From: Candidatus Kryptoniota bacterium | GTDB taxonomy: Bacteria > Bacteroidota > Ignavibacteria > Kryptoniales > JAKASW01 | Length of the DNA: 64,000 nucleotides | Direction: 5' to 3' | Assembly (NCBI GenBank): GCA_024641705.1 | Contig: JAHECO010000006.1 | Span: 62,001 to 126,000, forward strand | Shown: piece by piece, positions 1-9,561 of the stretch | Layout: every line of letters begins with the position of its first letter | How positions within the stretch are numbered: the first letter of the stretch is position 1 | The notes under the pieces: generated by a model | Database searches by the model: none | Told to the model about the DNA's origin: nothing | The model's input: only the letters and a program-made list of their open reading frames with translations | Position numbers and translations under genes: made by a program

Positions 1-689
1 ACGGTGCCGGCAATTCATGGTTCAGCGGCGCTGCGGATGTGGACGGGTATCGAGTTTACAGGTCGACCGACTTTCAGTATGTCAGCGATACCCAACCATC
101 TACGTTTCGTGGTGCAGCTTGGAACCTTATCGCCGATATTCCGAAAGCCGACTTCGGTAACTACTGGAATCCATCATTGAACGAATATGAATATCCGGAT
201 TCATCGGTTCAGTTCGGAGTCAAGTACGGCTATTATGTTGCCGCGTACTGGAAGAAGCCTGCGCCATGGACTTCAGTGAACGGCACCGTGGTGACCAATC
301 TCCCCCAGCTTCAGAATGGCGACTACAATTATGTCGCCCCGGCATCAGCCGCGGCAGGGCCGGTCACCTCTTTTGATATTTACGTCGTGCCCAATCCGTA
401 TGTTTATAATAGCCCTCTGCGAAGCTTTGGTATCAACGATCCTTTCAAGATTGAGTTCCGAAATCTTCCCGCGAAATGTGTGATTCGGATCTATACGATT
501 GGCGGTGATTTGATTCGCACAATTATACATGGTCCAGACAGTCAGGGGAACGAGTACGGAACTGAAGATTGGGACCAGAAGAGTGATTCAGGTTTGCTCG
601 TTGCGCCCGGTTTATACATTTACAATGTCCAGTCGACAACACCGGGGCTGGATAAATCATTCACCGGTAAATTGATGATAATAAGGTGA
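1..689 (+). CDS. Secreted protein, C-terminal part (5' end outside window)
   Basis: The reading frame is open from base 3, so this is the 3' end of a larger gene cut by the window edge. The last ~100 residues look like a FlgD-like/T9SS C-terminal module: a VVPNPYVYN segment, then a beta-rich stretch with IRIYTIGGDLIRT and a closing GLYIYNVQST...GKLMIIR. Such modules end proteins exported by the type IX system in Bacteroidota and relatives. The part before it (DGYRVYRSTDFQ) resembles a fibronectin-III-like segment of extracellular proteins. The stop overlaps a possible GTG at 686, but the next gene more likely starts at 782. The family of the missing N-terminal region cannot be told. Confidence 0.75.
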   Translation, partial: GAGNSWFSGAADVDGYRVYRSTDFQYVSDTQPSTFRGAAWNLIADIPKADFGNYWNPSLNEYEYPDSSVQFGVKYGYYVAAYWKKPAPWTSVNGTVVTNLPQLQNGDYNYVAPASAAAGPVTSFDIYVVPNPYVYNSPLRSFGINDPFKIEFRNLPAKCVIRIYTIGGDLIRTIIHGPDSQGNEYGTEDWDQKSDSGLLVAPGLYIYNVQSTTPGLDKSFTGKLMIIR

Positions 690-781
690 AAAAGATGTCG
701 GCACAAGACGAAGAGAAAGCGACGCGGGCCTCCAACCAATGTTGGACTGCGTCGCAGAGAACCCTGAGGTTGAGGTGGATT

Positions 782-1771
782 ATGAAGAACGCCTTCCGGT
801 TTGGCCTGCTTATCATCACAATAATTTCCACGTCCTCGCTGGTTTATGGACAGTCGTTCAACAAGGGAGGCAGAACTGCTTTGCAGTTTCTGAAAATAGG
901 AATCGGGGCGAGGCAAGCGGCATTAGGTGAGGCGAATATCGCTGCTGTCAGTGATGTGAACTCGATTTTCTGGGATCCCGCCGGTCTGACGGGAATAAAG
1001 AGCGCCGAGGCGTCTGCAGATTACACATCTTGGTTCGGAGGGATGAATTACTACGCCGGGGCCGCAGGTTTTCGGATCAAAAACATCGGCGTGTTCGGTT
1101 TGGATTTTGCCAGCCTGAGCTACGGAAATATACCGGAGGCGCTGGTTTCAGTGCCGAGCGGCTCAAACGACACTCGGACAGGTAATACTTTTACCGGCGG
1201 AGATGTCCTACTCGGCGTTGCCTACTCGCATGATTTCACGGATCAACTTTCCATTGGAATTGCAGGGAAGTACCTGCGGGAAAATTTATTCACTTACACT
1301 ACAAGCAGTCTCGCTTTCGACGTAGGGACACTTTACAATGTGGGCTATAAGAATATCCACGTAGCCATGAGTGCACAAAATTTTGCCGGCACGGTCAAGT
1401 GGCTCGCAAATAGCAACAATACCTCTGGGTACGAACTTCCGCTATTGTTCCGCATCGGGATGTCGTTCGGACTCTTGGGGGGAAAAGATGCATTCGTTAA
1501 CGTCGGGGACCTGAACCGCATGGATGTAAGCGTGGACGCTGTTCATTCGAATGACTATTCCGAGAGACTTGACGTGGGTGGTGAGTATGTGTTTGATAAC
1601 TTTCTTTCGTTGAGAGCTGGCTATCGGTTTAATTATACAGAGGGAAATCTGTCCCTTGGCTTCGGCCTGAAGACCACGATTACTGGCGTAAGCATGGAGA
1701 TTGATTATGCGTACACGCAATACACCTATTTGGAATCCCCGAATAGGTTAACGGTCATGTTCGATTTTTAA
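782..1771 (+). CDS. PorV/PorQ-family outer-membrane beta-barrel protein
   Basis: About 329 residues. I chose ATG 782 because it follows a purine-rich GAGGTGGA site and opens a clear signal peptide (MKNAFRFGLLIITIISTSS, cleavage after ...VYGQ). An in-frame GTG at 686 would add 32 non-signal residues. The mature N-terminus carries the family pattern FLKIGIGARQAALGEANIAA followed by IFWDPAGL. The rest is alternating beta strands with many Gly/Tyr, ending in the aromatic VMFDF typical of outer-membrane barrels. Members include PorV and PorQ, partners of the type IX secretion translocon, and many uncharacterised paralogues. It sits directly behind a protein with a T9SS-like tail, a common pairing in Ignavibacteria-type genomes. 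Calling it PorV itself would be too specific. Confidence 0.82.
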   Translation: MKNAFRFGLLIITIISTSSLVYGQSFNKGGRTALQFLKIGIGARQAALGEANIAAVSDVNSIFWDPAGLTGIKSAEASADYTSWFGGMNYYAGAAGFRIKNIGVFGLDFASLSYGNIPEALVSVPSGSNDTRTGNTFTGGDVLLGVAYSHDFTDQLSIGIAGKYLRENLFTYTTSSLAFDVGTLYNVGYKNIHVAMSAQNFAGTVKWLANSNNTSGYELPLLFRIGMSFGLLGGKDAFVNVGDLNRMDVSVDAVHSNDYSERLDVGGEYVFDNFLSLRAGYRFNYTEGNLSLGFGLKTTITGVSMEIDYAYTQYTYLESPNRLTVMFDF

Positions 1772-1844
1772 AACCTCAACAAGTCAAGGAGAAACACCAC
1801 GAAGAGTCTGCAATAATTGTCGTCATCAAATGGAGATGTAGGAG

Positions 1845-4800
1845 ATGGATATCAAGACACTGCTTAACGGGTTACAGCTGGACAAGAAAACCTTCAAGAA
1901 CCCTCCGCCGGAGATGGGTATTTTACCATTCTGGTTCTGGAATGGGGAAATGGATGACGACGAGATGGAGTGGCAATTACGGGAATACTTCAGTAAGGGT
2001 GTACCCGGAGTGTTCATTCATGGAAGATTCGGTCTCAAAGTCCCTTATCTTTCGGATAGGTGGTTTGAGAAGGTAAAAGTCGCAGTCAAGAAGGCCAAGG
2101 AAATAGGCATCGACACTTGGGTATATGATGAGATGAATTGGCCAAGCGGTACAGCTGAAAGACAAATCCCCACGAAATTCCCACAACTACGGCAAAGGTA
2201 TCTCGAATTGGTAGCTCTGCGGGTGGACGGGCCGCTGTTTAATTTTCTCGAGGCTACAGACAATCGATATGTCAACACCGGTGACTCTTATCCGATCGCG
2301 GCTTTCGGTTGCACTGAAGAAGAGTTCCAAAACGGTATCAGAAATCCGATAGACCTCACTCAGAATCTTTCATTTGACAAAGTGATTCCCTGGGAAGCAC
2401 CGCCCGGGAAATGGCGATTGCTGTATTTTCTAGAAAAAGAGGCGCCTTACTACATAGATGCATTGGATCCTGCATCAACTAAGAAATTCATCGAGCTTAC
2501 GCACGAAAAATACAAAACTGCTGTAGGTTCGGAGTTCGGTAAGACAGTCCCTGGATTTTATACCGACGAGCCTGCTATGCACTATTATCATGTGGGTCTC
2601 GACAATTACGTTGTCCCATGGACAAGGCAGATGTTTAAGGTGTTCAGAGAGAAACGCGGCTATGACCTGCGTCCTTATCTGCCCGCGTTGTATACAAGCA
2701 TGGGCGAGAAGACGGCGAAGATCAGGTACGACTTCTGGAGAACACTCACCGAGCAGTACTCCGAAAGTTATTACGGGCAGCTCAGGAAATGGTGTAACGA
2801 TAACGGACTCATTTTCACAGGACACTTGCTTTTCGAGGAGTGGATCAGGTTACATGCCCGATGTGAAGGAAACCTATTTGAGCATCTCAAGCATATGCAC
2901 ATTATCGGCGTGGACCATCTCTATCCCAAGATAGGCACCGAACAGGAGCCGGACCAACATGTAGCCCTAAAAATGGCAAGCTCTGCGGCACACATATTCG
3001 GCAGCAAGCGGCTCCTTTGCGAGTCGATGGGCGGAACGTACTGGGATTGTTCGCTCGAGCGGATGAAATGGATTTTGAATTGGGAATATGTACTGGGGGT
3101 GAACCTCTTTAATAACCATGGTTACCACTATTCCATCGAAGGCGAACGAAAGCGAGATTGGCCTCCTTCGCAATTCTATCATCATACATGGTGGAAGTAC
3201 TACAATCGATTTACCGACTATTCCGCTCGGCTTAGCGATATTTTGTCGGGTGGCACTCACATAGCCAAGGTGCTCGTTCTTTATCCACTCACGAGCATCT
3301 GGACGAACTATGTTCCCCAGGAAAGAAATGCCATCGGCAACGTGATCGAGGCGGACTACAACTACCTTGCAGATACTCTGCTCAGACTTCACTACGACTT
3401 CGATTATGTCGACGAAGAAAGGCTTTCCGCTGCGAAGATGGTGGACGGCAAGATCAGGCTTTCGGATGAGGAATACTCGGTTCTTGTCCTACCACCGGTT
3501 ACGCACATCCGTAAATCGACACTTGAGGCAATTAATAAATTTCTAAAATCCGGTGGAAGCGTGGTGGCGGATACGCTGCTGCCGGTCGAGCTGGTCGACG
3601 GTCCAGCTAAAGGTGCCACAAAAGACATAAAGAAGCTCTTCGCAGTTGATCCGGATGAACTTCTCGCAAGCTTTACTGCAAATGGCAGCTCAGGGAAAGG
3701 GACGGTGCACAAGAATTCCAGGGGGAGGACCTTCGTGATCAGGGGTGCAGGCCTGCACAAAAGCAAATCGCGGGACGAACTTGGAAAGATACTCGCGAAA
3801 TGTATTCAACCGGATGTGACGATAAGCGATCCGGATGTATTCTATCTTCACAGAAGGAAAAGCGGCCATGACATTTATTTCCTTGTAAACACAACTAAGA
3901 CGCCGAAGCAAGGAGTGGATGTTTCGTTCGAGGTGGTGGCGCGACCGGAGTTGTGGGACGCTGAGTCAGGCGAAACGCGTCCGATACATGTTTACAACGT
4001 GAGCAAGGGCAGGATGTCACTCACATTGAATTTCGCGGCAGCAGAAGCGAAGGTGATCGTGCTCGGCGGGGAGATCGACAGGCGTCATATTGTCAGGACA
4101 AACCTCGACGTGACGAGCATCAGCGGGTCCGCGGTTGAGGGCTCGTCAAGTTCAAGTACCCCTATAACTTTGGAGTATACCGCGGGCAAGTCGATTCTTA
4201 CGAAACGAGTGAAGCCGTCAAAACCGCTCAAGCCCATCTCGTTTGGCAAGAGGGCTTCATTTGCAATTGAGCAGGACAATGTGCTTGCACTCGGGAGTTG
4301 GAAGATGTCTGTGGATTCAGACAGCAAGAACTCAGAAGAGTTTGCAAAAACTGAATTCGATGATTCCTCGTGGCTATCCGTTACAGCAGGAGCCTGGGAA
4401 ATGCAGCTCCCCCAGGAGCGAGATGCTCAAACATACCCGGTCAATTTGTGGTATAGGACCTCATTCTTCGCCGACGAGGTTCCAATGAATATGAGGGTCT
4501 TGATAGACGGGTTCAGCGGCAGCGGGTTTAGACTTTTCATAAACGGTACGCAAGTCAGGGACCCAGGGAAACGCAGCTGGCTGGATGCCGAGATTAAGGA
4601 AATCGACATAAGCCCATTCTTGCTAGTTGGCAAAAACAATGTCACCGTCAATTTGAAGGTACAGAAAAGGACAGATGGGATCCTCGATCTTCTGAAGATA
4701 GTGGGGAAGTTTAAAATTTCCGAAAGTAAAGGTGTGTACCATTTGTCCCCGGCTTTGAGTACGATAGAATTTCGCGATTGGGCAAGTCAGGGACTACCAT

Positions 4801-5114
4801 ACTTCTCCGGTACCGGCAAATACACTGCTGAGGTCGATATTCCGAAGAAGTACCTAACAGGACGGTTATTCCTTGAAGCCAATTGCGGCGAAGATGTATT
4901 GGAAGTCAGCGTGAACGGGGGTCATCCGCTCACGGCTCCGTGGCACCCGTACCGGATTGAACTCACGAAGCTGCTGAAGTCCGGCAAAAACGTCGTTGAA
5001 CTAAAAGTGACAAACTCGCTGATCAACATTCTTGAGGGAGTTCGAAAGAGTTCAGGTCTTCTCGAGGCTCCCAAAATAATATGCGAACCAGTATACAGAA
5101 TAGAATTGAAATGA
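1845..5114 (+). CDS. GH106-like glycoside hydrolase (probable alpha-L-rhamnosidase)
   Basis: A 1089-residue protein. The N-terminal third shows hallmarks of the GH106 family: FWFWNGEM near residue 30, VYDEMNWPSG near 94-102 and GFYTDEPAMHYY further on. Two beta-sandwich regions of the GH2 sugar-binding kind follow in the last ~280 residues (WYRTSFFADE..., then LFLEANCGEDVLEVSVNG). GH106 enzymes remove terminal alpha-L-rhamnose from pectin-type chains or glycosides. No signal peptide is visible, so it probably acts in the cytoplasm on imported oligosaccharides, although related proteins are usually exported. ATG 1845 follows a GGAGATGTAGGAG ribosome site. It is followed at 12 bp by ribokinase. 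The family call is fairly firm; the substrate is inferred. Confidence 0.75.
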   Translation: MDIKTLLNGLQLDKKTFKNPPPEMGILPFWFWNGEMDDDEMEWQLREYFSKGVPGVFIHGRFGLKVPYLSDRWFEKVKVAVKKAKEIGIDTWVYDEMNWPSGTAERQIPTKFPQLRQRYLELVALRVDGPLFNFLEATDNRYVNTGDSYPIAAFGCTEEEFQNGIRNPIDLTQNLSFDKVIPWEAPPGKWRLLYFLEKEAPYYIDALDPASTKKFIELTHEKYKTAVGSEFGKTVPGFYTDEPAMHYYHVGLDNYVVPWTRQMFKVFREKRGYDLRPYLPALYTSMGEKTAKIRYDFWRTLTEQYSESYYGQLRKWCNDNGLIFTGHLLFEEWIRLHARCEGNLFEHLKHMHIIGVDHLYPKIGTEQEPDQHVALKMASSAAHIFGSKRLLCESMGGTYWDCSLERMKWILNWEYVLGVNLFNNHGYHYSIEGERKRDWPPSQFYHHTWWKYYNRFTDYSARLSDILSGGTHIAKVLVLYPLTSIWTNYVPQERNAIGNVIEADYNYLADTLLRLHYDFDYVDEERLSAAKMVDGKIRLSDEEYSVLVLPPVTHIRKSTLEAINKFLKSGGSVVADTLLPVELVDGPAKGATKDIKKLFAVDPDELLASFTANGSSGKGTVHKNSRGRTFVIRGAGLHKSKSRDELGKILAKCIQPDVTISDPDVFYLHRRKSGHDIYFLVNTTKTPKQGVDVSFEVVARPELWDAESGETRPIHVYNVSKGRMSLTLNFAAAEAKVIVLGGEIDRRHIVRTNLDVTSISGSAVEGSSSSSTPITLEYTAGKSILTKRVKPSKPLKPISFGKRASFAIEQDNVLALGSWKMSVDSDSKNSEEFAKTEFDDSSWLSVTAGAWEMQLPQERDAQTYPVNLWYRTSFFADEVPMNMRVLIDGFSGSGFRLFINGTQVRDPGKRSWLDAEIKEIDISPFLLVGKNNVTVNLKVQKRTDGILDLLKIVGKFKISESKGVYHLSPALSTIEFRDWASQGLPYFSGTGKYTAEVDIPKKYLTGRLFLEANCGEDVLEVSVNGGHPLTAPWHPYRIELTKLLKSGKNVVELKVTNSLINILEGVRKSSGLLEAPKIICEPVYRIELK

Positions 5115-5126
5115 TGAGAAGAAGAA

Positions 5127-6053
5127 TTGAATGAGTCTGTGTTAGTTGTTGGCAGTGCTAACATGGATCTTGTTGCAAGAGTCAGAAGGTTTCCCAACCC
5201 CGGCGAGACGATCCTTTGTAACGACTTTGCAATGTATCCCGGCGGGAAGGGTGCCAACCAGGCGGTTTGTTGCGCCAAGCTCGGTGCCCGTGTCGATTTC
5301 ATAGCAAAAACGGGAGATGACATTTTCAGGGAAAGACTTATCCAAAGCCTCAGTCGTCACGGCGTCAGGACAGCGCTTATTTCCAGTGATGGTTCAGCTT
5401 CCACGGGTGTAGCATTGATCCTCGTGGAGGATGGAGGGCAAAACGAGATTACGGTTGTTTCTGGAACTAATATGTTGCTTCTCCCAGCTGATTTGGAGGG
5501 CCATCCGCGTCCTTTTAAGGAAGCACGGGTGGCTCTCCTGCAGCTAGAAATTCCGCTCGAAACTGTGATGAAGGCGTTGCAACTGGCCAAGATGGGGGGT
5601 GCCATTACTATCCTGAATCCAGCCCCCGCTCGCGATTTGCCCCTCGCGCTGTTGAGATTTATAGACGTTCTGACACCGAACGAGACCGAGTGCGAAATGC
5701 TCTCCGGGATCAGAGTGGTCGATGAGGACAGCGCGGAAGAGGCAGCAGTGAATCTCCTCCGCAAGGGAGTCAAAAATGTTGTTGTCACGATGGGAGATAA
5801 AGGTGCTCTGCGAGTTAATGCGTCGGGCTCGCGCTTTTTCGATGCACTTCGTGTCGAGGCGGTCGACACGACAGCGGCAGGAGATGCCTTTAACGGCGCG
5901 CTTGCCGTCTCTCTGGGTGCGGGGAAGACGTTGGATGAGGCGATCGGCTTCGCAAACTCAGTAGCTGCGTTTTCCGTGACCAGAAAAGGGGCGCAGACCT
6001 CAATGCCGACAATGGATGAGTTTAACGAGTTTCTTAAGAGTCAGGAAGATTAA
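5127..6053 (+). CDS. rbsK: Ribokinase (PfkB family)
   Basis: A 308-residue PfkB-family sugar kinase that phosphorylates D-ribose at O5 with ATP. The PfkB signature 1 GGKGANQA lies at residues 39-46 and signature 2 DTTAAGDAF at 247-255, with Asp253 as the catalytic base. The substrate motif SANMD is at 10-14. The start is a TTG 12 bp after the GH106-like stop, behind a GAGAAGAAG ribosome site, and no ATG occurs earlier in frame. The partner rbsD follows at 126 bp. No ribose transporter lies nearby, so the ribose may come from nucleosides or from the glycan pathway itself. Other PfkB sugars cannot be excluded, but the RbsD neighbour supports ribose. Confidence 0.87.
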   Translation: MNESVLVVGSANMDLVARVRRFPNPGETILCNDFAMYPGGKGANQAVCCAKLGARVDFIAKTGDDIFRERLIQSLSRHGVRTALISSDGSASTGVALILVEDGGQNEITVVSGTNMLLLPADLEGHPRPFKEARVALLQLEIPLETVMKALQLAKMGGAITILNPAPARDLPLALLRFIDVLTPNETECEMLSGIRVVDEDSAEEAAVNLLRKGVKNVVVTMGDKGALRVNASGSRFFDALRVEAVDTTAAGDAFNGALAVSLGAGKTLDEAIGFANSVAAFSVTRKGAQTSMPTMDEFNEFLKSQED

Positions 6054-6179
6054 TGCGGATGTGCGAACGTCAGGGAGACGTATTTCACCATTGCAGATTC
6101 GATGCGAGTGAAATGCCGAGCTGGTTAGCTGGCTCTGCATTGTCTCGTACACCAAAAACCAAAGAACGCTAAGACCTAC

Positions 6180-6584
6180 ATGAAGAAAAACGGGACTTTA
6201 AACACGTCGCTGTCGCGGACGATAGCATCTATGGGGCACACAGACAAACTGGTAGTGTGTGATAGTGGGTTGCCCATTCCGCGAGAAAGCGACATTGTCG
6301 ATCTCGCGCTGACCATGAACATTCCGAGGTTTATCGACACAGTACGTGTGATTCTTGAAGAACTACAGATTGAGCAGGCAATTATTGCAAAGGAGCTCCC
6401 GCAAAGGAACAAAGAAGTCTATCGGGAGCTAATGACTCTGCTCAAAGGCGTGAAAGTTATTGAAGTTTCCCATAATGAATTCAAAAAAATGACGCGCGAC
6501 GGCGGTAACATATCCTTCGTAAGAACAGGAGAGGCCACTCCCTTTTCGAACGTAATACTCGTGTCCGGCGTCGTGTTCGGCTGA
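6180..6584 (+). CDS. rbsD: D-ribose pyranase
   Basis: A 134-residue protein matching RbsD/FucU over its full length. It opens MKKNGTLNTSLSR and has the catalytic-His segment MGHTDKLVVCDSGLPIP near residues 18-34, with the family C-terminus RTGEATPFSNVILVSGVVF. RbsD interconverts the beta-pyranose and beta-furanose forms of ribose, supplying the furanose used by ribokinase, and acts as a cytoplasmic decamer. Here rbsK precedes rbsD instead of the usual Rbs transport operon, and no rbsACB genes are seen. The 126-bp gap upstream contains no gene and no clear terminator. Confidence 0.9.
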   Translation: MKKNGTLNTSLSRTIASMGHTDKLVVCDSGLPIPRESDIVDLALTMNIPRFIDTVRVILEELQIEQAIIAKELPQRNKEVYRELMTLLKGVKVIEVSHNEFKKMTRDGGNISFVRTGEATPFSNVILVSGVVFG

Positions 6585-6611
6585 CAACGAGTTTCAGGCA
6601 GGAAATTTCAG

Positions 6612-7601
6612 ATGAATTATGGACTCTTCGGCAGCCTTGGCTGGAAAGTTTCCGAGCTCGGATTTGGTGCTTGGGCCATTGGAGGAGACATGTGGGGCCC
6701 GCAGGCCGACTCGGACTCTATCGCTGCACTGAACAAAGCAATTGATCTCGGGGTCAACTTCATCGATACTGCCCAGGGTTACGGTATGGGACACAGCGAA
6801 GATCTAATCGGCGCCGTCTTGCAGGGACGGAGAGAGACTGTGTTCGTTGCCACCAAAGTCCCGATGAAACCAGGGTCCCCCTGGCCGCTCCCTCTTCTCG
6901 CAGATTCCGAAGAAATCTTTCCGAGGAAATACGTTATAGAGGAGTGCGAGAAATCCTTGAGGAGGCTCCACCGGGATTATATCGACGTCTACCAGTTCCA
7001 TACTTGGTCCGCGAACTTTAATCAGCAAACGGAGTGGTTCGAAGCGGTGTGCAGGCTGAAGCAGGATGGAAAGATCAGGGCCTTCGGAGTATCCGTCCCT
7101 GATACAAATCCAGAATGTGTGGTGGGAGGCGTCGCTTTGGGCAGGGTTGACGCGGTCCAGACGGTTTACAATATCTTCGAGCAGTTCCCTCAGCAGAATC
7201 TTTTCCCGGTTTGCACCCGGGTGAATGCTGCTGTGATCGCCCGGGTGCCGTTTGACGAAGGCGCCCTGACTGGAAAATTTACGGATTCCACCGTGTTTGC
7301 CAGTGGGGATATACGTAGCCGTTATTTCCGTGGAACAAATCTGAAAAGGGTTGTGGAACGCGTGAATGCAATCCGCAGATTCAAGGAGAAGCGTTATCCG
7401 GATATCAGCATGGCTGAGTACGCCCTGCGATTTTGTGTCAGCTCACCGGGTATAACCACTGTCATACCAGGCATGCGAACACCCGCACAAGTAGAAGAGA
7501 ACGTGCGAGCTGCTCAAGCCGGCCCCCTCGACCTCGACGAGATAGCTGGACTGAAAGCTCATTCCTGGCGGAAAGACTTTTGGCACCAGGAAGAAGTTTG
7601 A
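6612..7601 (+). CDS. Aldo/keto reductase
   Basis: A 329-residue TIM-barrel NAD(P)H oxidoreductase. It has the family motifs FIDTAQGYGMGHSEDLIG (catalytic Asp and Tyr), VATKVP (catalytic Lys) and YIDVYQFHTW (active-site His). The C-terminal cofactor-binding part reads TTVIPGMRTPAQVEEN. The N-terminus NYGLFGSLGWKVSELGFGAW is typical of the AKR11/AKR12-type group that reduces or oxidises sugars. ATG 6612 lies 28 bp after rbsD. The setting among glycosidases, a Gfo/Idh/MocA dehydrogenase and a sugar isomerase suggests a carbohydrate substrate, but nothing in the sequence fixes which one. Confidence 0.86.
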   Translation: MNYGLFGSLGWKVSELGFGAWAIGGDMWGPQADSDSIAALNKAIDLGVNFIDTAQGYGMGHSEDLIGAVLQGRRETVFVATKVPMKPGSPWPLPLLADSEEIFPRKYVIEECEKSLRRLHRDYIDVYQFHTWSANFNQQTEWFEAVCRLKQDGKIRAFGVSVPDTNPECVVGGVALGRVDAVQTVYNIFEQFPQQNLFPVCTRVNAAVIARVPFDEGALTGKFTDSTVFASGDIRSRYFRGTNLKRVVERVNAIRRFKEKRYPDISMAEYALRFCVSSPGITTVIPGMRTPAQVEENVRAAQAGPLDLDEIAGLKAHSWRKDFWHQEEV

Positions 7602-7637
7602 AGTTTGGTTGGAAATTTAAATCACAAGGAGTCTGGA

Positions 7638-9074
7638 ATGATTAAGTCCGTTTCTGTCACGATCCTTTTATCATTGCTCGTTACGGTTGCCGCAAAATCG
7701 CAGGACAACAAATTTGTTTACAGGGATCTTCTGAAGAAGCCTAACACTCTTTACTGTCACATGGCTGTCGGCCTCTGCGAAGACTATCCGCCCGAGACAA
7801 CCGCGCCCGCCAAGATCGAAGGGGACATGAAAGTCATGAAAGCGGCAGGGGTGAAGTTCCTGCGATTCGGAATGGGATGGGACCACATCGAGACCGCAAA
7901 AGGAGAATTCAACTGGTCGTTCTGGGACCAGTTCGTCAAAATTGCGGTCGACAAATACGGAATGACACTCATTCCATATTTTTGTTATACCCCGAAGTGG
8001 AACTCCACCGGCGACACTTCGAATTACTGGAACCATACGCCGATGGATTACAACGAGTTTGGCAAGTTCGTGTACGAAGCTGTGAGCCGATACAAGGACA
8101 AGATAAAGTCGTGGGAGATCTGGAACGAAGCGGACATACCTGATTTCTGGTCGGGGGACGTAAAAGACTACGCGAAGCTCCTGAAGATCGGATCGGAAGC
8201 GGTACGCAAGGCGGATCCGAAGGCAATTGTAGTGCTTGCCGGACTCGCTTGGAATACGAATTTTACCTATGCGCTCTTTCACGATTACGGTATCAGCAAG
8301 TTCGTCGATGTCGTCAACATCCACAGTTATAATGAGACGTGGAGCGGCCTGCCGCTGGAGCATTTGTATGATCATATAGAAAGGATCTCGGACATCGTCA
8401 GGCAGTACGGCAACCACCAATCGATCTGGCTTTGCGAAGTAGGTTATAGTGATTGTCGAAAAGGCGCATACGTTTCTTACAATTACGATGCGAAGTATAA
8501 GTATGAACATACACCGGAATACCAGGGTAACGATCTATTCAGGACGTTGACGCTTATTATGTCGACCGGGAAGGCAGCAGCCGCGGCATGGTATCGGATC
8601 GAGGACCTCCCTGTAGGCACAAATGTGATCGGAGACGTGAATAATGATTTCCTCGGTGTAGTCAACACGAAATTTCGACCAAAACCCGCTGAGGGGGCTC
8701 TGAAATTTTTCGTTAAATTCTTCCATGAGAAGAATAAATGCATAGACGAACAAGTCACTATAACGAGGAAGATCGGATCAAACAGCGTCGTCCACGTATT
8801 TGAGAACGAGGATGGAAGCGTATCAATTGTCGCATGGCTGCAAACTCACGTCCCCGGAACGTACGAGCAGACCGACAATGGAGACCTTAGGGATGGGCGC
8901 ATAGAAAACATCAGCATCTCTATCCCGATGAAGCTTTCCACCGATGCTGTCGCGTTTAACGAGTTGGGGGACAAACTTGCGAGTCCGCACGTCTCGGCTG
9001 AGTTCAACAGCACGGTCGTCGACAGTCTCTCGCTTAAGGGTGGGAAAATCTATATCATTCGAATCCCCAAGTAG
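7638..9074 (+). CDS. Exported clan GH-A glycoside hydrolase (GH39/GH5-like)
   Basis: About 478 residues from ATG 7638, which follows AAGGAGTCTGGA and opens a signal peptide (MIKSVSVTILLSLLVTVAAK, then SQ). An upstream TTG at 7605 would give a poor signal. The barrel carries the clan GH-A acid/base motif in IWNEADIPDF (Glu164) and a nucleophile in IWLCEVGYSD (Glu267). The early part (KFLRFGMGWDHIETAKGEFNW) resembles beta-xylosidase- and cellulase-like barrels. A C-terminal beta domain follows after residue ~370. The product is exported to the periplasm or outside. It could belong to GH39, GH5 or an unassigned GH-A family; placing it needs a profile search. Confidence 0.75.
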   Translation: MIKSVSVTILLSLLVTVAAKSQDNKFVYRDLLKKPNTLYCHMAVGLCEDYPPETTAPAKIEGDMKVMKAAGVKFLRFGMGWDHIETAKGEFNWSFWDQFVKIAVDKYGMTLIPYFCYTPKWNSTGDTSNYWNHTPMDYNEFGKFVYEAVSRYKDKIKSWEIWNEADIPDFWSGDVKDYAKLLKIGSEAVRKADPKAIVVLAGLAWNTNFTYALFHDYGISKFVDVVNIHSYNETWSGLPLEHLYDHIERISDIVRQYGNHQSIWLCEVGYSDCRKGAYVSYNYDAKYKYEHTPEYQGNDLFRTLTLIMSTGKAAAAAWYRIEDLPVGTNVIGDVNNDFLGVVNTKFRPKPAEGALKFFVKFFHEKNKCIDEQVTITRKIGSNSVVHVFENEDGSVSIVAWLQTHVPGTYEQTDNGDLRDGRIENISISIPMKLSTDAVAFNELGDKLASPHVSAEFNSTVVDSLSLKGGKIYIIRIPK

Positions 9075-9087
9075 GGAGGGCATTTCG

Positions 9088-9561
9088 ATGGCTAAGCTTA
9101 TCAGCAAACATATAACTCGGAAGAACTTTGCGAAGTTCGGAAAGATCGTAACGGCGCCCACCGGTGTGCCGACATCCGAAGGAACTAACTACAAGTTCTG
9201 GTCGGACATCGCGGATTATAATATCCGCGGAGAAACCGAAGTTGGGATTTGCACGGTGTATCGCCAGTCCGGAAATTCTGTTTCGAGCGTTGAGCAGCAC
9301 AAGATGACGCCGGAAATCCTCATACCGATCGACGCTCCTTTCATTCTGCCTCTGCTTGCGGAAGGGAGGCCTGCTAATGAGATGGAGGCATTCGAGGTGA
9401 ACCCCGGCGAAGCAGTGATTATTAATGAGGGGGTCTGGCATGCGGCGTGTCTCCCGGCTGGCGCTGACAAATCGTCGTACTTTGTTATCTTCCGCAAAAA
9501 CACTCCTCACGAAGATGTCGCTAATAAATCTGTCACGACAGTGACAATCGAGAAGAAATGA
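9088..9561 (+). CDS. AllA-like cupin (ureidoglycolate lyase family)
   Basis: 157 residues from ATG 9088, which sits behind a good GGGAGGG site 13 bp after the preceding stop. The sequence fits the AllA fold: FAKFGKIVTAP at the start, SVEQHKMTPEILIPID, then the cupin segment NPGEAVIINEGVWHAA near residues 110-125. AllA proper splits ureidoglycolate in purine catabolism, but no allantoin genes are near. In this glycan-degradation run the protein more likely handles a sugar or sugar acid, as other AllA-like cupins may. The stop overlaps the next start as ATGA. The fold is fairly clear; the reaction is unknown. Confidence 0.68.
   Translation: MAKLISKHITRKNFAKFGKIVTAPTGVPTSEGTNYKFWSDIADYNIRGETEVGICTVYRQSGNSVSSVEQHKMTPEILIPIDAPFILPLLAEGRPANEMEAFEVNPGEAVIINEGVWHAACLPAGADKSSYFVIFRKNTPHEDVANKSVTTVTIEKK

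Noticed and set aside
7671-8510. Antisense open frame (279 codons) opposite the GH-A gene
   Set aside because: It has odd composition and no motifs, while the sense strand has catalytic residues and a signal peptide.
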